64,000 nucleotides of DNA from Streptomyces sp. NRRL S-1022 (GCF_000720135.1 NZ_JOIU01000014.1:181044-245043), one strand, 5' to 3'; shown: positions 47,356 to 55,250, counted from the stretch's first letter. Translations and numbers: made by a program. Notes: generated by a model not told the origin, from the sequence alone.

Positions 47356-47801
47356 CAGGCAGCCACCTCCGTTGCCTTCTGGCGGTTCTTGCGCCTGCGC
47401 TGAGCGGCGTTGTTACACGCCCTGCAACGGCGGTAGCCGGATCCGGTGTAGGTGTTCTGCGGCGTGTACTCGTGGCCGTTCGGGCAGTGAGTGCGGGCAT
47501 CGACTCCACTGGCTCGCGACCGTGCCCGTGCGGAGTTCTCAGCCGCCGTGACCGGTTCCAGGTGGGCCGGTTCGACACAGAGACGGTTTCCGCAGAGATG
47601 ATCGAGCTGCAGCCCAACGGGTATCGGGCCCACCTGAGCCTCGTAGGAGACACGGTGGACAAGCGCTGGCCGCCTGCGAATCGTGTCGTAGATCTGTCCG
47701 TAGCCTGATCCGCAGACCTTGCCAGTCCAGACCAGGCAGGCACCCTCGCGGCGCGTCTTCTGGGTGAGGCGTTGAAAGATGGGGATGCGCTGCCGTGCCA
47801 T
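47355..47801 (-). CDS. HNH homing endonuclease-like protein
   Basis: A 148-residue protein from ATG 47801 with GGGGAGGT upstream, in TAATG overlap with the resolvase stop. It has GACLVWTGKVCGSGYGQIYD, HRVSYEAQVGPIPVGLQLDH, LCGNRLCVEPAHLEPVTAAEN, the standard HNH core with a His-Cys metal site, and a C-terminal HCPNGHEYTPQN and RRCRACNNAAQRR zinc segment. Two HNH genes in tandem imply recent spread of this gene type here. Confidence 0.85.
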   Translation of the reverse strand: MARQRIPIFQRLTQKTRREGACLVWTGKVCGSGYGQIYDTIRRRPALVHRVSYEAQVGPIPVGLQLDHLCGNRLCVEPAHLEPVTAAENSARARSRASGVDARTHCPNGHEYTPQNTYTGSGYRRCRACNNAAQRRRKNRQKATEVAA

Positions 47802-48409
47802 TAGCGACCTCCCCACTGAGAGATCTGCTCACGCTCGGGCCACTGGCAGCCGGCCAGCGCCGCCCGGTGACCATCCGGTACCTCGGCCAACGGCACGCCG
47901 AGCCAGTCCAGCCCCATGGCACGCAGGATCAGCGCGTCCGCCTCGTCGTCGGTCGGGAGGATTGCTCCGTACCGGTGCTGCGCCGCCGCGAGCACGGCGG
48001 CCTTGCGGCTACCGCCGTTGCCAGTGGCGTACTTGGCGCGGGACATCGGCGGGATGACGGCGACGGGGATGCCGCGGGCGCAGAGGCCGTCGATGATGAG
48101 CCACCACAGGCCACCTCGGTCCCAGACGGATCCGCCCACACTGTGGTGGGAGGGTCCTTCGACGCAGGCGAGGTCGACGGTGCCGACTTCGGTGAGGACG
48201 GTGTCGAGGATGTGTCGCATGCGGGTGCGACGCTGGAGGATGGTGTCGCGGCGGCGTCCGGTGGTGGGGACGCGAGTGGTGCCGCCGAGGGTGGAGATGC
48301 CGGTGCCGGTGAGGCTGATGTCGAGTCCGGCGACGCGGTATGAGGGCCGGGGCTCGGCCGCCGCGGGGGCGGCCGGCGCCTCGGAGGTGACGTCAAACAG
48401 CGTGCTCAC
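47801..48409 (-). CDS. RuvC-like Holliday junction resolvase
   Basis: A 202-residue protein from GTG 48409. The RNase H-like fold is marked by YRVAGLDISLTGTGI (first catalytic Asp at about 30), LACVEGPSHHSVGG (Glu near 84), and a DDEADALILRAMG segment near 153-165 with the last acidic residues. AVIPPMSRAKYATGNGGSRK before it is typical of phage RuvC-like enzymes. It should cut branched DNA formed in recombination or before packaging. Confidence 0.82.
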   Translation of the reverse strand: MSTLFDVTSEAPAAPAAAEPRPSYRVAGLDISLTGTGISTLGGTTRVPTTGRRRDTILQRRTRMRHILDTVLTEVGTVDLACVEGPSHHSVGGSVWDRGGLWWLIIDGLCARGIPVAVIPPMSRAKYATGNGGSRKAAVLAAAQHRYGAILPTDDEADALILRAMGLDWLGVPLAEVPDGHRAALAGCQWPEREQISQWGGR

Positions 48410-48612
48410 GCCTGCTCTCCTTCCTGCTGGTTGTCACGAACGGCCTGCAACAACCGCTCCAGGCCTGCGTCGTGTACGGGCACCGGCGGCAGCTGGGCCA
48501 GCGCGGCGTCGACCTTCGCCGACGCGGCCACCCAGGCCCGCCGCACCCGGCGGACCACAACGACCAGACAGACCACGCCGGCCAACGCGGCGACGATGAC
48601 GGCGGGGCTCAC
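48406..48612 (-). CDS. Small membrane-anchored protein
   Basis: A 68-residue protein; GTG 48612 overlaps the upstream stop. An N-terminal membrane segment VSPAVIVAALAGVVCLVVVV is followed by a charged helix and VHDAGLERLLQAVRDNQQEG. It belongs to a chain of coupled genes 49,503 to 46,538. Function unknown. Confidence 0.62.
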   Translation of the reverse strand: MSPAVIVAALAGVVCLVVVVRRVRRAWVAASAKVDAALAQLPPVPVHDAGLERLLQAVRDNQQEGEQA

Positions 48613-48893
48613 GCGACGGCCCCCTTCCGGCTGGTGCGCTGCCGCGCGCGGCGGCCGGCATTGGCCGCCCGGCACCGCTTACAGCGGCAACCGCGCCGGT
48701 AGCCGAGCAGCCCGTGCTCCGCCGGCGGGTGCGCGTCCGGGTGGCTGGACGGGAGGAGCCCGAGCATGGCCAGGAGCCGGGTGCAGTCGGCCTTGTCCGT
48801 GGCCTCGGCGGCGACGTACAGCTGGGCCTTGCGCTGCTCCGCGCTGGGGATGTCGACGGGCCCGAGCTGGCTGGCGGTGAAGTCCTTGGACAT
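48609..48893 (-). CDS. Hypothetical protein with Cys/basic tail
   Basis: A 94-residue protein from ATG 48893. Helices EQRKAQLYVAAEATDKADCT and RLLAMLGLLPSSHPD precede GYRRGCRCKRCRAANAGRRA, a Cys-rich basic tail that may bind nucleic acid. Coupled to genes on both sides. Confidence 0.63.
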   Translation of the reverse strand: MSKDFTASQLGPVDIPSAEQRKAQLYVAAEATDKADCTRLLAMLGLLPSSHPDAHPPAEHGLLGYRRGCRCKRCRAANAGRRARQRTSRKGAVA

Positions 48894-49108
48894 CAGGCAC
48901 CGCCCTGCTGGTGGCCCTCGGCGCAGCGGACGATGGTGCCGTGGCGGGTGGCCGCGGTCTCGACGCCGCCGCACGCGACGCAGGTCACGAACTCCTGGGG
49001 GGTGATCGCGCCGTGCGGGCGAGCGCGGTGCTGGCCGGTCGGGGCGACGATCTGCGCGCAGATCCGCAGCAGGGCGGGGAGTCGGAGGATGGTCTCGCGG
49101 GTCGTCAT
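48893..49108 (-). CDS. Small Cys-containing protein
   Basis: A 71-residue protein, ATG 49108 overlapping the preceding stop. It has TRETILRLPALLRICAQIVA, then EFVTCVACGGVETAATRHG and IVRCAEGHQ, a CxxC ... Cys-His finger. Family not recognised. Confidence 0.62.
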   Translation of the reverse strand: MTTRETILRLPALLRICAQIVAPTGQHRARPHGAITPQEFVTCVACGGVETAATRHGTIVRCAEGHQQGGA

Positions 49109-49503
49109 GCTGGGTCCTCCTTCGGGGCCTTGTAGCCGGGCTGCCAGCGGCTGCTGTCCTGGATGGCTTGGGGCTTGAGGCCGACGGCGTCGTCGAGGCG
49201 GCGCTGCAGGCCGTCGGCACGCTTCCTCTCGGCCTCGTAGAGCGATCGCCAGTCCTTGCGTGAGCCCTTCTCATGAGCGGCGAGCTGCTCGCGGGCCACG
49301 GTGAGGTCGTGGGTGAGGCACTCGTTGACGATCGCGGTGTCCGTGTACCGCTCGTTCAGGGCGGCGTACTGGTCGGTGGCTTTGCGGGCGACGGCCCGCT
49401 GGGTGTCGCGGTCCTTCGCGAACTGGTCGCGCTCGCTGCGAATGCGTTCTCGGTCGGCGAGGACGGCCTCGTGTTCCGTGCGGGAGACGAACGGCAACTT
49501 CAT
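49105..49503 (-). CDS. Coiled-coil protein
   Basis: A 132-residue protein from ATG 49503, mostly charged helix (RTEHEAVLADRERIRSERDQ, TQRAVARKATDQYAALNERY, DWRSLYEAERKRADGLQRRL). It probably forms a dimeric coiled coil. The terminator before it separates it from the RecT gene. Confidence 0.65.
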   Translation of the reverse strand: MKLPFVSRTEHEAVLADRERIRSERDQFAKDRDTQRAVARKATDQYAALNERYTDTAIVNECLTHDLTVAREQLAAHEKGSRKDWRSLYEAERKRADGLQRRLDDAVGLKPQAIQDSSRWQPGYKAPKEDPA

Positions 49504-49545
49504 CGGTGGCTCTCCGTTCGGGGCTTCGTGTGGTGTGCTGGGCGC

Positions 49546-49578
49546 CGGCCGCCCCGCGATTCGGGCGCGGGGCGGCCG
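49546..49578 (-). terminator. Terminator after recT-like gene
   Basis: CGGCCGCCCCGCG (49,546-49,558) pairs perfectly with CGCGGGGCGGCCG (49,566-49,578), 13 bases after the RecT-like stop at 49,591. Confidence 0.82.
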
Positions 49579-49590
49579 TATAGGAGCGGG

Positions 49591-50475
49591 CTACGCGGGG
49601 GGCTGGGCGACGGTCGGCCAGGTCTGGTCCGGCTCGTCGTCGACGAACTCGCCCTCGATCGGACCCTCGTCGTCCAAGCCGTCCGTACCGTCAGCGGGGA
49701 TGTCCGCGTGCGGCTGCGGCAGCGTCGGCGCGAACCCGGACGGGAGTTCCTTCGCGACCTCGGCTTGGGCGCGGAGCTGCTCGCGCATGTACTCGGCGCT
49801 GGTCGGCACCCACTTGGCGAGGCGGCGGGCGGCCGTCTTCAGCCACATCGCTTCCTCATTGGTGTTCCACGGCGAGTAGTCGGCGCCCTTGCCGGACGCG
49901 CTGTCTGACTTGGCCTTGGCATCCATGACTTGCTGCCGGTTGAGGATGACCACCTTCGAGGTGGCGCCGTCCTTCATGACCGCGTAGGCGTACACGCCGA
50001 CCAGGTCGCCGCGGTCGCCGCCGAACCAGTCGACGTCGTGGACCGGGCGCTCGTCGCGGCCGATGACGTACCGGAAGGTGTCGTTCGCGCGGACCGTCTC
50101 CACCACGACCGACGACACGGCGCCAGCCCGGTAGATGAGTTCGACGATGCCTTGGTAGCCGACGATCCCTTGGATGATGAACTTGTAGCCGTGGGCCTTG
50201 GACTTCCGCGGGGTCAGGTAGAACTGCTCGGTGCCGGGCTCCAGGCCGAGGCGGGCGGCGGTCTTCAGCTCCCGCAGGAAGACGCCGACGTCGGTCTTCG
50301 CGGCCTGCTCCAGCATCGGGTTGCCGCGGATGGCGCCGACAGCGAGGCGAATCCACTGGTCGGCGTTGACGTGGGAGGGGACGAGGGCGGCGTATTCCTC
50401 ACGGTACTGCTCGACCATGGCGCCGGGCCCGGTGTCGCGGACGGCGACGGCGTTGGAGACGGTGTTCTCGGTCAT
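49591..50475 (-). CDS. recT: RecT single-strand annealing protein
   Basis: A 294-residue protein from ATG 50475. RecT features: an N-terminal helix, AVGAIRGNPMLEQAAKTDVG, FLRELKTAARLGLEPG, a FYLTPRKSKAHGYKFIIQGI segment and GYQGIVELIYRAGAV, then SPWNTNEEAMWLKTAARRLAK and an acidic tail. It anneals complementary DNA strands during recombination-dependent replication or repair. Its partner exonuclease is three genes upstream. Confidence 0.93.
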   Translation of the reverse strand: MTENTVSNAVAVRDTGPGAMVEQYREEYAALVPSHVNADQWIRLAVGAIRGNPMLEQAAKTDVGVFLRELKTAARLGLEPGTEQFYLTPRKSKAHGYKFIIQGIVGYQGIVELIYRAGAVSSVVVETVRANDTFRYVIGRDERPVHDVDWFGGDRGDLVGVYAYAVMKDGATSKVVILNRQQVMDAKAKSDSASGKGADYSPWNTNEEAMWLKTAARRLAKWVPTSAEYMREQLRAQAEVAKELPSGFAPTLPQPHADIPADGTDGLDDEGPIEGEFVDDEPDQTWPTVAQPPA

Positions 50476-50714
50476 CGGTTCTCTCCGAGGTGGACGCGGG
50501 CGATGTCGTGGGCGTGTTCGATGAGGCCCTCGTTCGGGCCGGTCGCGCGGATGCCGCCTGCTCGGGCGACGAGGCGGCCGCACGTTTCGAGGAAGTAGGC
50601 GACGGTGGCGACGAGTTCGGGAGAGAGCGGTACTTCGCGCTTCGCTTTCGCGCAGCCATCGGCTCGTCTCGTCAGGTCGGCGGCGGCGATGAGGAGCTGT
50701 TCTGCCTCGGTCAT
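50472..50714 (-). CDS. Small helical protein between recombination genes
   Basis: An 80-residue helical protein starting at ATG 50714 (EAEQLLIAAADLTRRADGCA, LVATVAYFLETCGRLVARAG, IEHAHDIARVHLG). It overlaps the recT start. Family not recognised. Confidence 0.65.
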   Translation of the reverse strand: MTEAEQLLIAAADLTRRADGCAKAKREVPLSPELVATVAYFLETCGRLVARAGGIRATGPNEGLIEHAHDIARVHLGENR

Positions 50715-50992
50715 CGGGCGTTCTCCTCGTCGAGGACGGTGCGGTAGGTGGCTCGGACGAACCGGGTGCCGAGGACGCGGTTGACGGTTTCGCTGATGGC
50801 CTTGCGGAGCTCCTCGATGAGCTCCTCACGGGCGGCGTCGGTCAGCTTGTCGCCGGTGGCGACGTGGACCGCGGCGTCGAACTCGCCGGTGACCGCCTGG
50901 AACGCGAAGGACGGGCCGACCAGCAGGTCGGCGGCGTCGATCGCGGACTCCCACTCGCGGGTCGTCATAGGGCGTAGGGGATGCTCGGTCAT
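50711..50992 (-). CDS. Hypothetical protein between recombination genes
   Basis: A 93-residue protein from ATG 50992, with MTTREWESAIDAADLLVG, a beta-like DAAVHVATGDKLTD part and a long helix REELIEELRKAISETVNRVL. Coupled to both neighbours by overlaps. Family not recognised. Confidence 0.65.
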   Translation of the reverse strand: MTEHPLRPMTTREWESAIDAADLLVGPSFAFQAVTGEFDAAVHVATGDKLTDAAREELIEELRKAISETVNRVLGTRFVRATYRTVLDEENAR

Positions 50993-51002
50993 CGGGCGTT
51001 CC

Positions 51003-51353
51003 TCAGTGGGTGTAGTCGGCGTCGGGCGCGGGGTTCTCGTCGCGGTGGTCTCCGCCGAACCGGAGAGCAACGACCTCGTCGTGCGTTGAGCCGTCGTCGT
51101 AGCGGTGGTTGAAGAGGGCGGCGAACTGGTCGCGGTAGGTGTCGCCTTCGTCGGAGGCGCCCCAGCCCTCCTTGCTGCCGTCGGGCAGGAAGGCGTAGGA
51201 CACGTAGCCGTTGAGCGGCGCGGGGATCGGCCCGACGACGAGCGGTCGCAGGCTCTCGGGCAGCGACGCGCGGAAGGCGTCGATGTCTGGCAGGCCGCCT
51301 GGGCGGATGTCGGAGGTGGTGACGACGATGGCGTCGTGGACGATGCGTCCCAT
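51003..51353 (-). CDS. Hypothetical protein
   Basis: A 116-residue protein from ATG 51353, overlapping the exonuclease stop. It has HDAIVVTTSDIRPGGLPD, a VVGPIPAPLNGYVSYAFLPD segment, GDTYRDQFAALFNHRYDDG and an acidic end. Similar short genes of phages occur next to YqaJ-type nucleases; function unknown. Confidence 0.65.
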   Translation of the reverse strand: MGRIVHDAIVVTTSDIRPGGLPDIDAFRASLPESLRPLVVGPIPAPLNGYVSYAFLPDGSKEGWGASDEGDTYRDQFAALFNHRYDDGSTHDEVVALRFGGDHRDENPAPDADYTH

Positions 51354-52276
51354 CAGCGGTTCCTTCGGGTGCGTGCAGGCATGAGGGAGTAGGTGGCGCC
51401 GTCGCGGACGGTGCGGGTGGCGATCCGCTGGCGCTCGCAGACGGCGCGCTGGCCGGTGCCGATGGCGTCCAGCAGCAGGCCCTTGCAGGTGGTCAGCTCG
51501 TCCTCCGCCGACCAGGCCGCGTCCTGCGCGGCGTGGAAGCGGTCGCGCAGCAGGGTGGGGATCTCGACGTCGACCGGGTCCAGGCCCTCGGGGATCTCAC
51601 GGATCGCCTGGTAGGTGGCGGAGTGGCCGTCGATGTCTGGGCGGACACCGTGCGCGAGGTCGTCCATGAACTGGGCGCCGGCATTCCGCAGCAGCGTCGC
51701 TTCCGCCTCGTCGTAGGTGACGACGTACTCGCGGTAGTCCGAGAGCCCGATCAGCACTGCGACGTAGCAGGTGGTCAGGCGGAGGACGTCGAGGTACCAG
51801 AGGCATTGGGCCCGGTACCAGACGGGGATCTGGTCGGTGCCTTCCTCGCCCCAGCCTTCGTCGTCGTAGGCGGTCTTCGCCTCCAGCAGCGCGGCGGGTT
51901 CGGCGGTGCCGGGCTTGTACAGCAGCCGGTCCGGGTTGCCGATCTGCCAGGTCCGCCCGGTCACCGCGTAAGTGGCGGAGTCGTGGACGATCCACTCGGG
52001 GTGGAGCTCAGTGAACTCGGAGCAGATGGTGGGCTCGTGCTTCTTCCCCCACCGCATCTGCGGGGACTCCTCGACCGGGCCGATCAGTCCCTTCTTCCTG
52101 TGCCACAGGGAGAACCGGGACTCGTGAGGGGAGAGCCCGAGGACGGCGGCGATCTCGCTGCCGCCGATCCCCTGCGCGCGGGCGGCGTGCCACTCGGGGC
52201 TGCCAGGCTCGAACCAGCCGAGGACGACCGGGCCGGCGGCCGGGGCCTGAGCCCCAGCCCGCGCGGTCGCCGTCAT
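51353..52276 (-). CDS. YqaJ-type viral exonuclease
   Basis: A 307-residue protein from ATG 52276. YqaJ motifs are visible: EWHAARAQGIGGSEIAAVLG, LWHRKKGLIG, MRWGKKHEPTICSEF (Glu), IGNPDRLLY (Asp) and ALLEAKTAYDDEGWGE (Glu-x-Lys). RAQCLWYLDVL follows. This is the PD-(D/E)XK nuclease that produces 3' single strands for RecT. The two form a lambda Exo/Beta-like pair. Confidence 0.92.
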   Translation of the reverse strand: MTATARAGAQAPAAGPVVLGWFEPGSPEWHAARAQGIGGSEIAAVLGLSPHESRFSLWHRKKGLIGPVEESPQMRWGKKHEPTICSEFTELHPEWIVHDSATYAVTGRTWQIGNPDRLLYKPGTAEPAALLEAKTAYDDEGWGEEGTDQIPVWYRAQCLWYLDVLRLTTCYVAVLIGLSDYREYVVTYDEAEATLLRNAGAQFMDDLAHGVRPDIDGHSATYQAIREIPEGLDPVDVEIPTLLRDRFHAAQDAAWSAEDELTTCKGLLLDAIGTGQRAVCERQRIATRTVRDGATYSLMPARTRRNR

Positions 52277-52476
52277 CAGGCGGGACCGCCCTTCGAGGTG
52301 GTGGGGAGGCTGGCGACGGCGTCGGCCCGCGTCCCGTCGGCGCTCGGAGCCGGGCCCCAGACTGCGTTGCCGTACGCCTCCTGGTGGCGGGCGGCGATGG
52401 CACGGGCCGCGTCACGACCGCAGCGGATCTCACCGCGCTCGATCTGGCCGAGAACGCGTTGCGTGTCGGACGTCAT
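52276..52476 (-). CDS. Small hypothetical protein, 66 residues
   Basis: ATG 52476 starts MTSDTQRVLGQIERGEIRCG, followed by helix RDAARAIAARHQEAYGNAVW and a Ser/Thr-rich tail. It overlaps the exonuclease start (TGATG). Role unknown. Confidence 0.6.
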   Translation of the reverse strand: MTSDTQRVLGQIERGEIRCGRDAARAIAARHQEAYGNAVWGPAPSADGTRADAVASLPTTSKGGPA

Positions 52477-52718
52477 GAGCGGCCGTCCTTCCTGGTGTTG
52501 AGCGTGTAGAACCGGCCGTCGGCCGGGCCGTTCGCGGTCAGGTGGCCGCGCCGGGCCAGCTCGGCCAGGTCCCGGCGGGCGGTGCCGCGCTGCGTCGGAC
52601 CGCCGGTCCGACGGCGCAGCTTCTGCAGGCGCCCGGCGGACCACAGCTGGTCGGGGTGGGCTCGGATGAGGTCGAGGAGTTCGGCGAGCCGGGTCTCGTG
52701 GTTGGAAGGCGTGCTCAT
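52473..52718 (-). CDS. Winged-helix DNA-binding protein
   Basis: An 81-residue protein from ATG 52718. Helix RLAELLDLIRAHPDQLWSAG, recognition-like segment TQRGTARRDLAELARRGHL and wing TANGPADGRFYTL match the DeoR/winged-helix plan. It is probably a transcriptional or replication regulator within the early operon. Confidence 0.72.
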   Translation of the reverse strand: MSTPSNHETRLAELLDLIRAHPDQLWSAGRLQKLRRRTGGPTQRGTARRDLAELARRGHLTANGPADGRFYTLNTRKDGRS

Positions 52719-52906
52719 CGGCGTGCACCTCCCGGGTGCGGGGCGCACGCGATCCCGATCAGGCAGACCGCGGCGGCGGCGAGGACACCCACGGCCTGGG
52801 CGGCCGGCCCGGTGAACGGGACCGCGGCGGCCATGGACGCCAGCACGGCGGCCGTGGTGATGACGGCCCAGTGCAGGGCCCAGCGGGCGGTACGGCGCGC
52901 GCTCAT
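52715..52906 (-). CDS. Small two-span membrane protein
   Basis: A 63-residue protein from ATG 52906 with hydrophobic segments LHWAVITTAAVLASMAAAVP and AVGVLAAAAVCLIGIAC. It is coupled to neighbours by 4-base overlaps. In early operons, small membrane proteins sometimes act in exclusion, but nothing here shows that. Confidence 0.62.
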   Translation of the reverse strand: MSARRTARWALHWAVITTAAVLASMAAAVPFTGPAAQAVGVLAAAAVCLIGIACAPHPGGARR

Positions 52907-53286
52907 GCCGCCGCCCCGCCCTGGCGGCGCTGCGCGGGGACCGCCGCCACAGGAGCCGGAGCCGCCGCGTGCAGCCGGTCGGCCAGCTGCCGCAGCGCCT
53001 TGCCCCGGACCGGGACCTCGTAGCCGACGGCCGTGGCCAGCTTCTCGACGAGCAACTGCTCCGGCTTCCAGCCGTCGTGCTCGCGGGAGGTGGCCCGGTC
53101 CTCGACCATCTCCATGAACTGGTCGAGGAGGTTGGGGTCGTCCGCGATGGTCGTGACGACGTAGGTGAAGTAGTCCTCGAAGTCCAGGAGGAGGCCGTCG
53201 GGGATGCGGCGGGTGTAGATGCGCATCGGCTCGGTGATGGCCGGCTTGCGGAGGATGCGGTGCCAGTACAGGCGGATGCGGTTCAT
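52903..53286 (-). CDS. Hypothetical helical protein
   Basis: A 127-residue protein from ATG 53286. It has IRLYWHRILRKPAITEPMRI, an acidic DFEDYFTYVVTTIADDPN, then helix LRQLADRLHAAAPAPV and an Ala/Gln tail. Family not recognised. Confidence 0.62.
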   Translation of the reverse strand: MNRIRLYWHRILRKPAITEPMRIYTRRIPDGLLLDFEDYFTYVVTTIADDPNLLDQFMEMVEDRATSREHDGWKPEQLLVEKLATAVGYEVPVRGKALRQLADRLHAAAPAPVAAVPAQRRQGGAAA

Positions 53287-53540
53287 CGGGTCACCTCGGC
53301 GGTGGGAGTGGAGAGAAGGAGGAGCAGCGCGGCGACCGACACGGCGGCGGCGCGGCGGGCGTCCTGCGCGGCGTGACGGGCGTTCGCCGCCTCGACGAGC
53401 ACGCGGTCACCCACGGCCTGCCAGTCCTTGATGAGCAGGTAGTCCGCGTCGGCCCACAGCAGGACCGGCAGGGACACGGCGGCGCTCGCGCTGACACCGA
53501 GCGACAGGAACGCGGCCCAGTCCGCGACGGCTGCGGCCAT
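53283..53540 (-). CDS. Small membrane protein
   Basis: An 85-residue protein from ATG 53540 (GTG 53543 is also possible). There are N- and C-terminal hydrophobic segments (AAFLSLGVSASAAVSLPVLL and AAAVSVAALLLLLSTP) around a charged helix with AANARHAAQDARR. Coupled to both neighbours. Confidence 0.62.
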   Translation of the reverse strand: MAAAVADWAAFLSLGVSASAAVSLPVLLWADADYLLIKDWQAVGDRVLVEAANARHAAQDARRAAAVSVAALLLLLSTPTAEVTR

Positions 53541-54163
53541 CACGCACCGCCCGTCTGCGGCAGGTCCCGCCCGGTCCGGTAGTCGTGATGCACCGACGCG
53601 TAGTGCTCGCCCTCACCGGCCGGCGCGAGCATCCTCGACAGCCGACCCCCCGACGCTTCCGCCTTCGCGGTCAGCGCGTAAGCGATCGGGTCCTCGTCCA
53701 CCGGCCGGTCCCGGCCGGCGAGCTGCCGCTCCAGACCGGCGATCCGGTCCCGCTGGACGCGCAGTGTCTCGGCCGCCTCGGACAGCGACTCGTTCGTCGA
53801 GTGCCGCTCCGCCTCCAGCTCGGCCACACGGTCCAGCAGCCACTCGACCGCCGGCGCCACCCGCTCGTGAATCACGATGTCGGCCGGGACCCGGCGCGGC
53901 CCGTCGGCCGGGGCCAGCAGCCCCCGCACCGCGAGAAGGTCCGCCTCGGCGGCGATCAGCCGAACGCGGCGCCGTTCACGCTGCGCCTCCAGCTCCTCGA
54001 CCTGCTTCCGCAAGCGCACCAACTCGGCGGCTTCGCCCGGCGAGACCAGCATGCCCAGCCCGTACAGCGTGTCGGCGGCCTGCGATCCCATCTCCTCCGC
54101 CGACAGCGCCCACGCCGTCCACATGTGGCGTCGGGCCGCAGCCAGCAACTCCTCGCGCTTCAT
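53540..54163 (-). CDS. Coiled-coil early protein
   Basis: A 207-residue protein from ATG 54163. Residues 60-90 (ELVRLRKQVEELEAQRERRR) and 115-160 (VEWLLDRVAELEAERHSTNE, LRVQRDRIAGLERQLAG) are strong coiled coils; the end has ALTAKAEASGGRLSRML and a His-rich tail. Family not recognised. Confidence 0.65.
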   Translation of the reverse strand: MKREELLAAARRHMWTAWALSAEEMGSQAADTLYGLGMLVSPGEAAELVRLRKQVEELEAQRERRRVRLIAAEADLLAVRGLLAPADGPRRVPADIVIHERVAPAVEWLLDRVAELEAERHSTNESLSEAAETLRVQRDRIAGLERQLAGRDRPVDEDPIAYALTAKAEASGGRLSRMLAPAGEGEHYASVHHDYRTGRDLPQTGGA

Positions 54164-54510
54164 GCCGCAGCCGCCACGGTGCCCTCGGTGGTGAGCGTCC
54201 ACGCCCGGAACGGAACGCCGTCCAGCACCCCGTCCGCGAACGTGAAGAGGTTGTACGGCCCCGGGTGCGGGCGATTCGCCACAGAGATCTCAGCGGTCTG
54301 GGCGAAGCTCTGCACGTTCTCGATCGACTCGTGGAAGTACAACTCCACACCGATCGGCCTGTCGTAGGTCCCCGGCACGTAGTCGAAGCCGTTGGCGGTG
54401 ATCTGGATACCGCGGGGTGTGACGGGCGAGATGGACGTGAGCTTCTCCGCGACGGACAGCGCGGCCATCAGGCCGGCGGCGCCGGGGCGGAAGGTAACCT
54501 GTGTGGTCAC
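54160..54510 (-). CDS. Hypothetical protein
   Basis: A 116-residue protein; GTG 54510 has AGAGAGG upstream, and a longer frame was rejected because it crosses the next gene. Helix AAGLMAALSVAEKLTSISPV is followed by strands PRGIQITANGFDYVPG and VELYFHESIENVQSFAQ. Family not recognised. Confidence 0.62.
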   Translation of the reverse strand: MTTQVTFRPGAAGLMAALSVAEKLTSISPVTPRGIQITANGFDYVPGTYDRPIGVELYFHESIENVQSFAQTAEISVANRPHPGPYNLFTFADGVLDGVPFRAWTLTTEGTVAAAA

Positions 54511-54528
54511 GGGGACCTCTCTTCTCTG

Positions 54529-54600
54529 GTTGATGGGGTCGCCGAGTCGTGGGGTCGCCAGGCCGGTCAAAGCGGGCGGCCCTTCGGCGTTGATGGGGTC
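54529..54600. repeat. Direct repeat GTTGATGGGGTC
   Basis: The 12-mer GTTGATGGGGTC occurs at 54,529-54,540 and 54,589-54,600, flanking the 48 bases between the two early genes. It may be a local duplication or a control site; nothing else supports either. Confidence 0.5.
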
Positions 54601-54775
54601 AGGCGGCGCGGGCCGCCGACGGCGGCGGGCTGATCGCGCGGTGGCCGGGGCGGGCCATGATCCGCCGCAGCTTCTCCACCACCTCGGCGCTGGGCTCCGG
54701 GGCCTCGGCGACGCGCTCGTGGATGTGGGCGATGACGTCGTCACCAAGGAGCGCGCGACGCTCTTCGCGGGTCAC
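54599..54775 (-). CDS. Small helical protein after Cro-like gene
   Basis: A 58-residue protein; GTG 54775 overlaps the stop of the Cro-like gene (GTGA). It reads VTREERRALLGDDVIAHIHE, then APEPSAEVVEKLRRIMARPG and an Ala/Pro tail. I recognise no family, but the length, charge and coupling are like other real genes here. Confidence 0.62.
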   Translation of the reverse strand: MTREERRALLGDDVIAHIHERVAEAPEPSAEVVEKLRRIMARPGHRAISPPPSAARAA

Positions 54776-55014
54776 GCGGCGGCCTCAGCGGGTGCGTTGT
54801 CCTCGTCTTCGACCTGGTCCATCAGGGTGCGAATGTCCTGGTCATATGCCGTGGACAGTCGAAGCGCCGAGTTCAGGTCAGGTTGCGCGGACCCGTCGAC
54901 GTATCGATAAACGGACGAGATGCTCACGCCCGTGCGCTTGGCGATGGCGTAAGGCGTCTTGTCGCCGTGCTGGGCGGCGATGGCCCGGAGCTTGGCGACG
55001 TTGAGTCGGTACAC
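54772..55014 (-). CDS. Cro-like helix-turn-helix regulator, first early gene
   Basis: An 80-residue protein; GTG 55014 is preceded by GGAGGGAGGGA. The XRE-type helix-turn-helix is at residues 4-40 (LNVAKLRAIAAQHGDKTPYA, then IAKRTGVSISSVYRYVDGSA). The C-terminal helix has LRLSTAYDQDIRTLMDQVED. It heads the leftward early operon and faces the repressor gene across the operator array, the arrangement of a Cro protein. Confidence 0.8.
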   Translation of the reverse strand: MYRLNVAKLRAIAAQHGDKTPYAIAKRTGVSISSVYRYVDGSAQPDLNSALRLSTAYDQDIRTLMDQVEDEDNAPAEAAA

Positions 55015-55049
55015 GTGGATGTCCCTCCCTCCGCAGGTAGCGGGGCAGT

Positions 55050-55065
55050 TTCCCTGTCGAGGGAA
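55050..55065. promoter_or_regulatory. Operator O1, TTCCCT-GTCG-AGGGAA
   Basis: A perfect inverted repeat extending to 9-base arms (AGTTTCCCT/AGGGAAACT, 55,047-55,068), 33 bases before the Cro-like start. Confidence 0.85.
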
Positions 55066-55084
55066 ACTCAAGCACAGAGTTTCC

Positions 55085-55100
55085 CTCCCTGACAAGGGAA
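55085..55100. promoter_or_regulatory. Operator O2, CTCCCT-GACA-AGGGAA
   Basis: One mismatch to the TTCCCT-N4-AGGGAA pattern, centred 35 bases from O1. A half-site AGGGAA follows at 55,111-55,116. Confidence 0.72.
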
Positions 55101-55193
55101 TGTGCGCACGAGGGAAGGGCAAATTTCGAGACGAACGACAGTTCGATAGGGATGTGGCCAGCGTCAATGCAGGTCAGTGGCCGAATGGGCACT

Positions 55194-55209
55194 TTCCCCA
55201 GGGAGGGAA
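55194..55209. promoter_or_regulatory. Operator O4, TTCCCC-AGGG-AGGGAA
   Basis: One mismatch to the pattern, on the repressor side of the divergent gap, centred 26 bases from the last operator. Confidence 0.72.
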
Positions 55210-55219
55210 TCAGTGACTA

Positions 55220-55235
55220 TTCCCTCTCCAGGGAA
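55220..55235. promoter_or_regulatory. Operator O5, TTCCCT-CTCC-AGGGAA
   Basis: A perfect copy ending 15 bases before the repressor ATG, so binding here would block its own promoter or ribosome access. Confidence 0.82.
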
Positions 55236-55250
55236 GTAGAGTTTGGGGAC

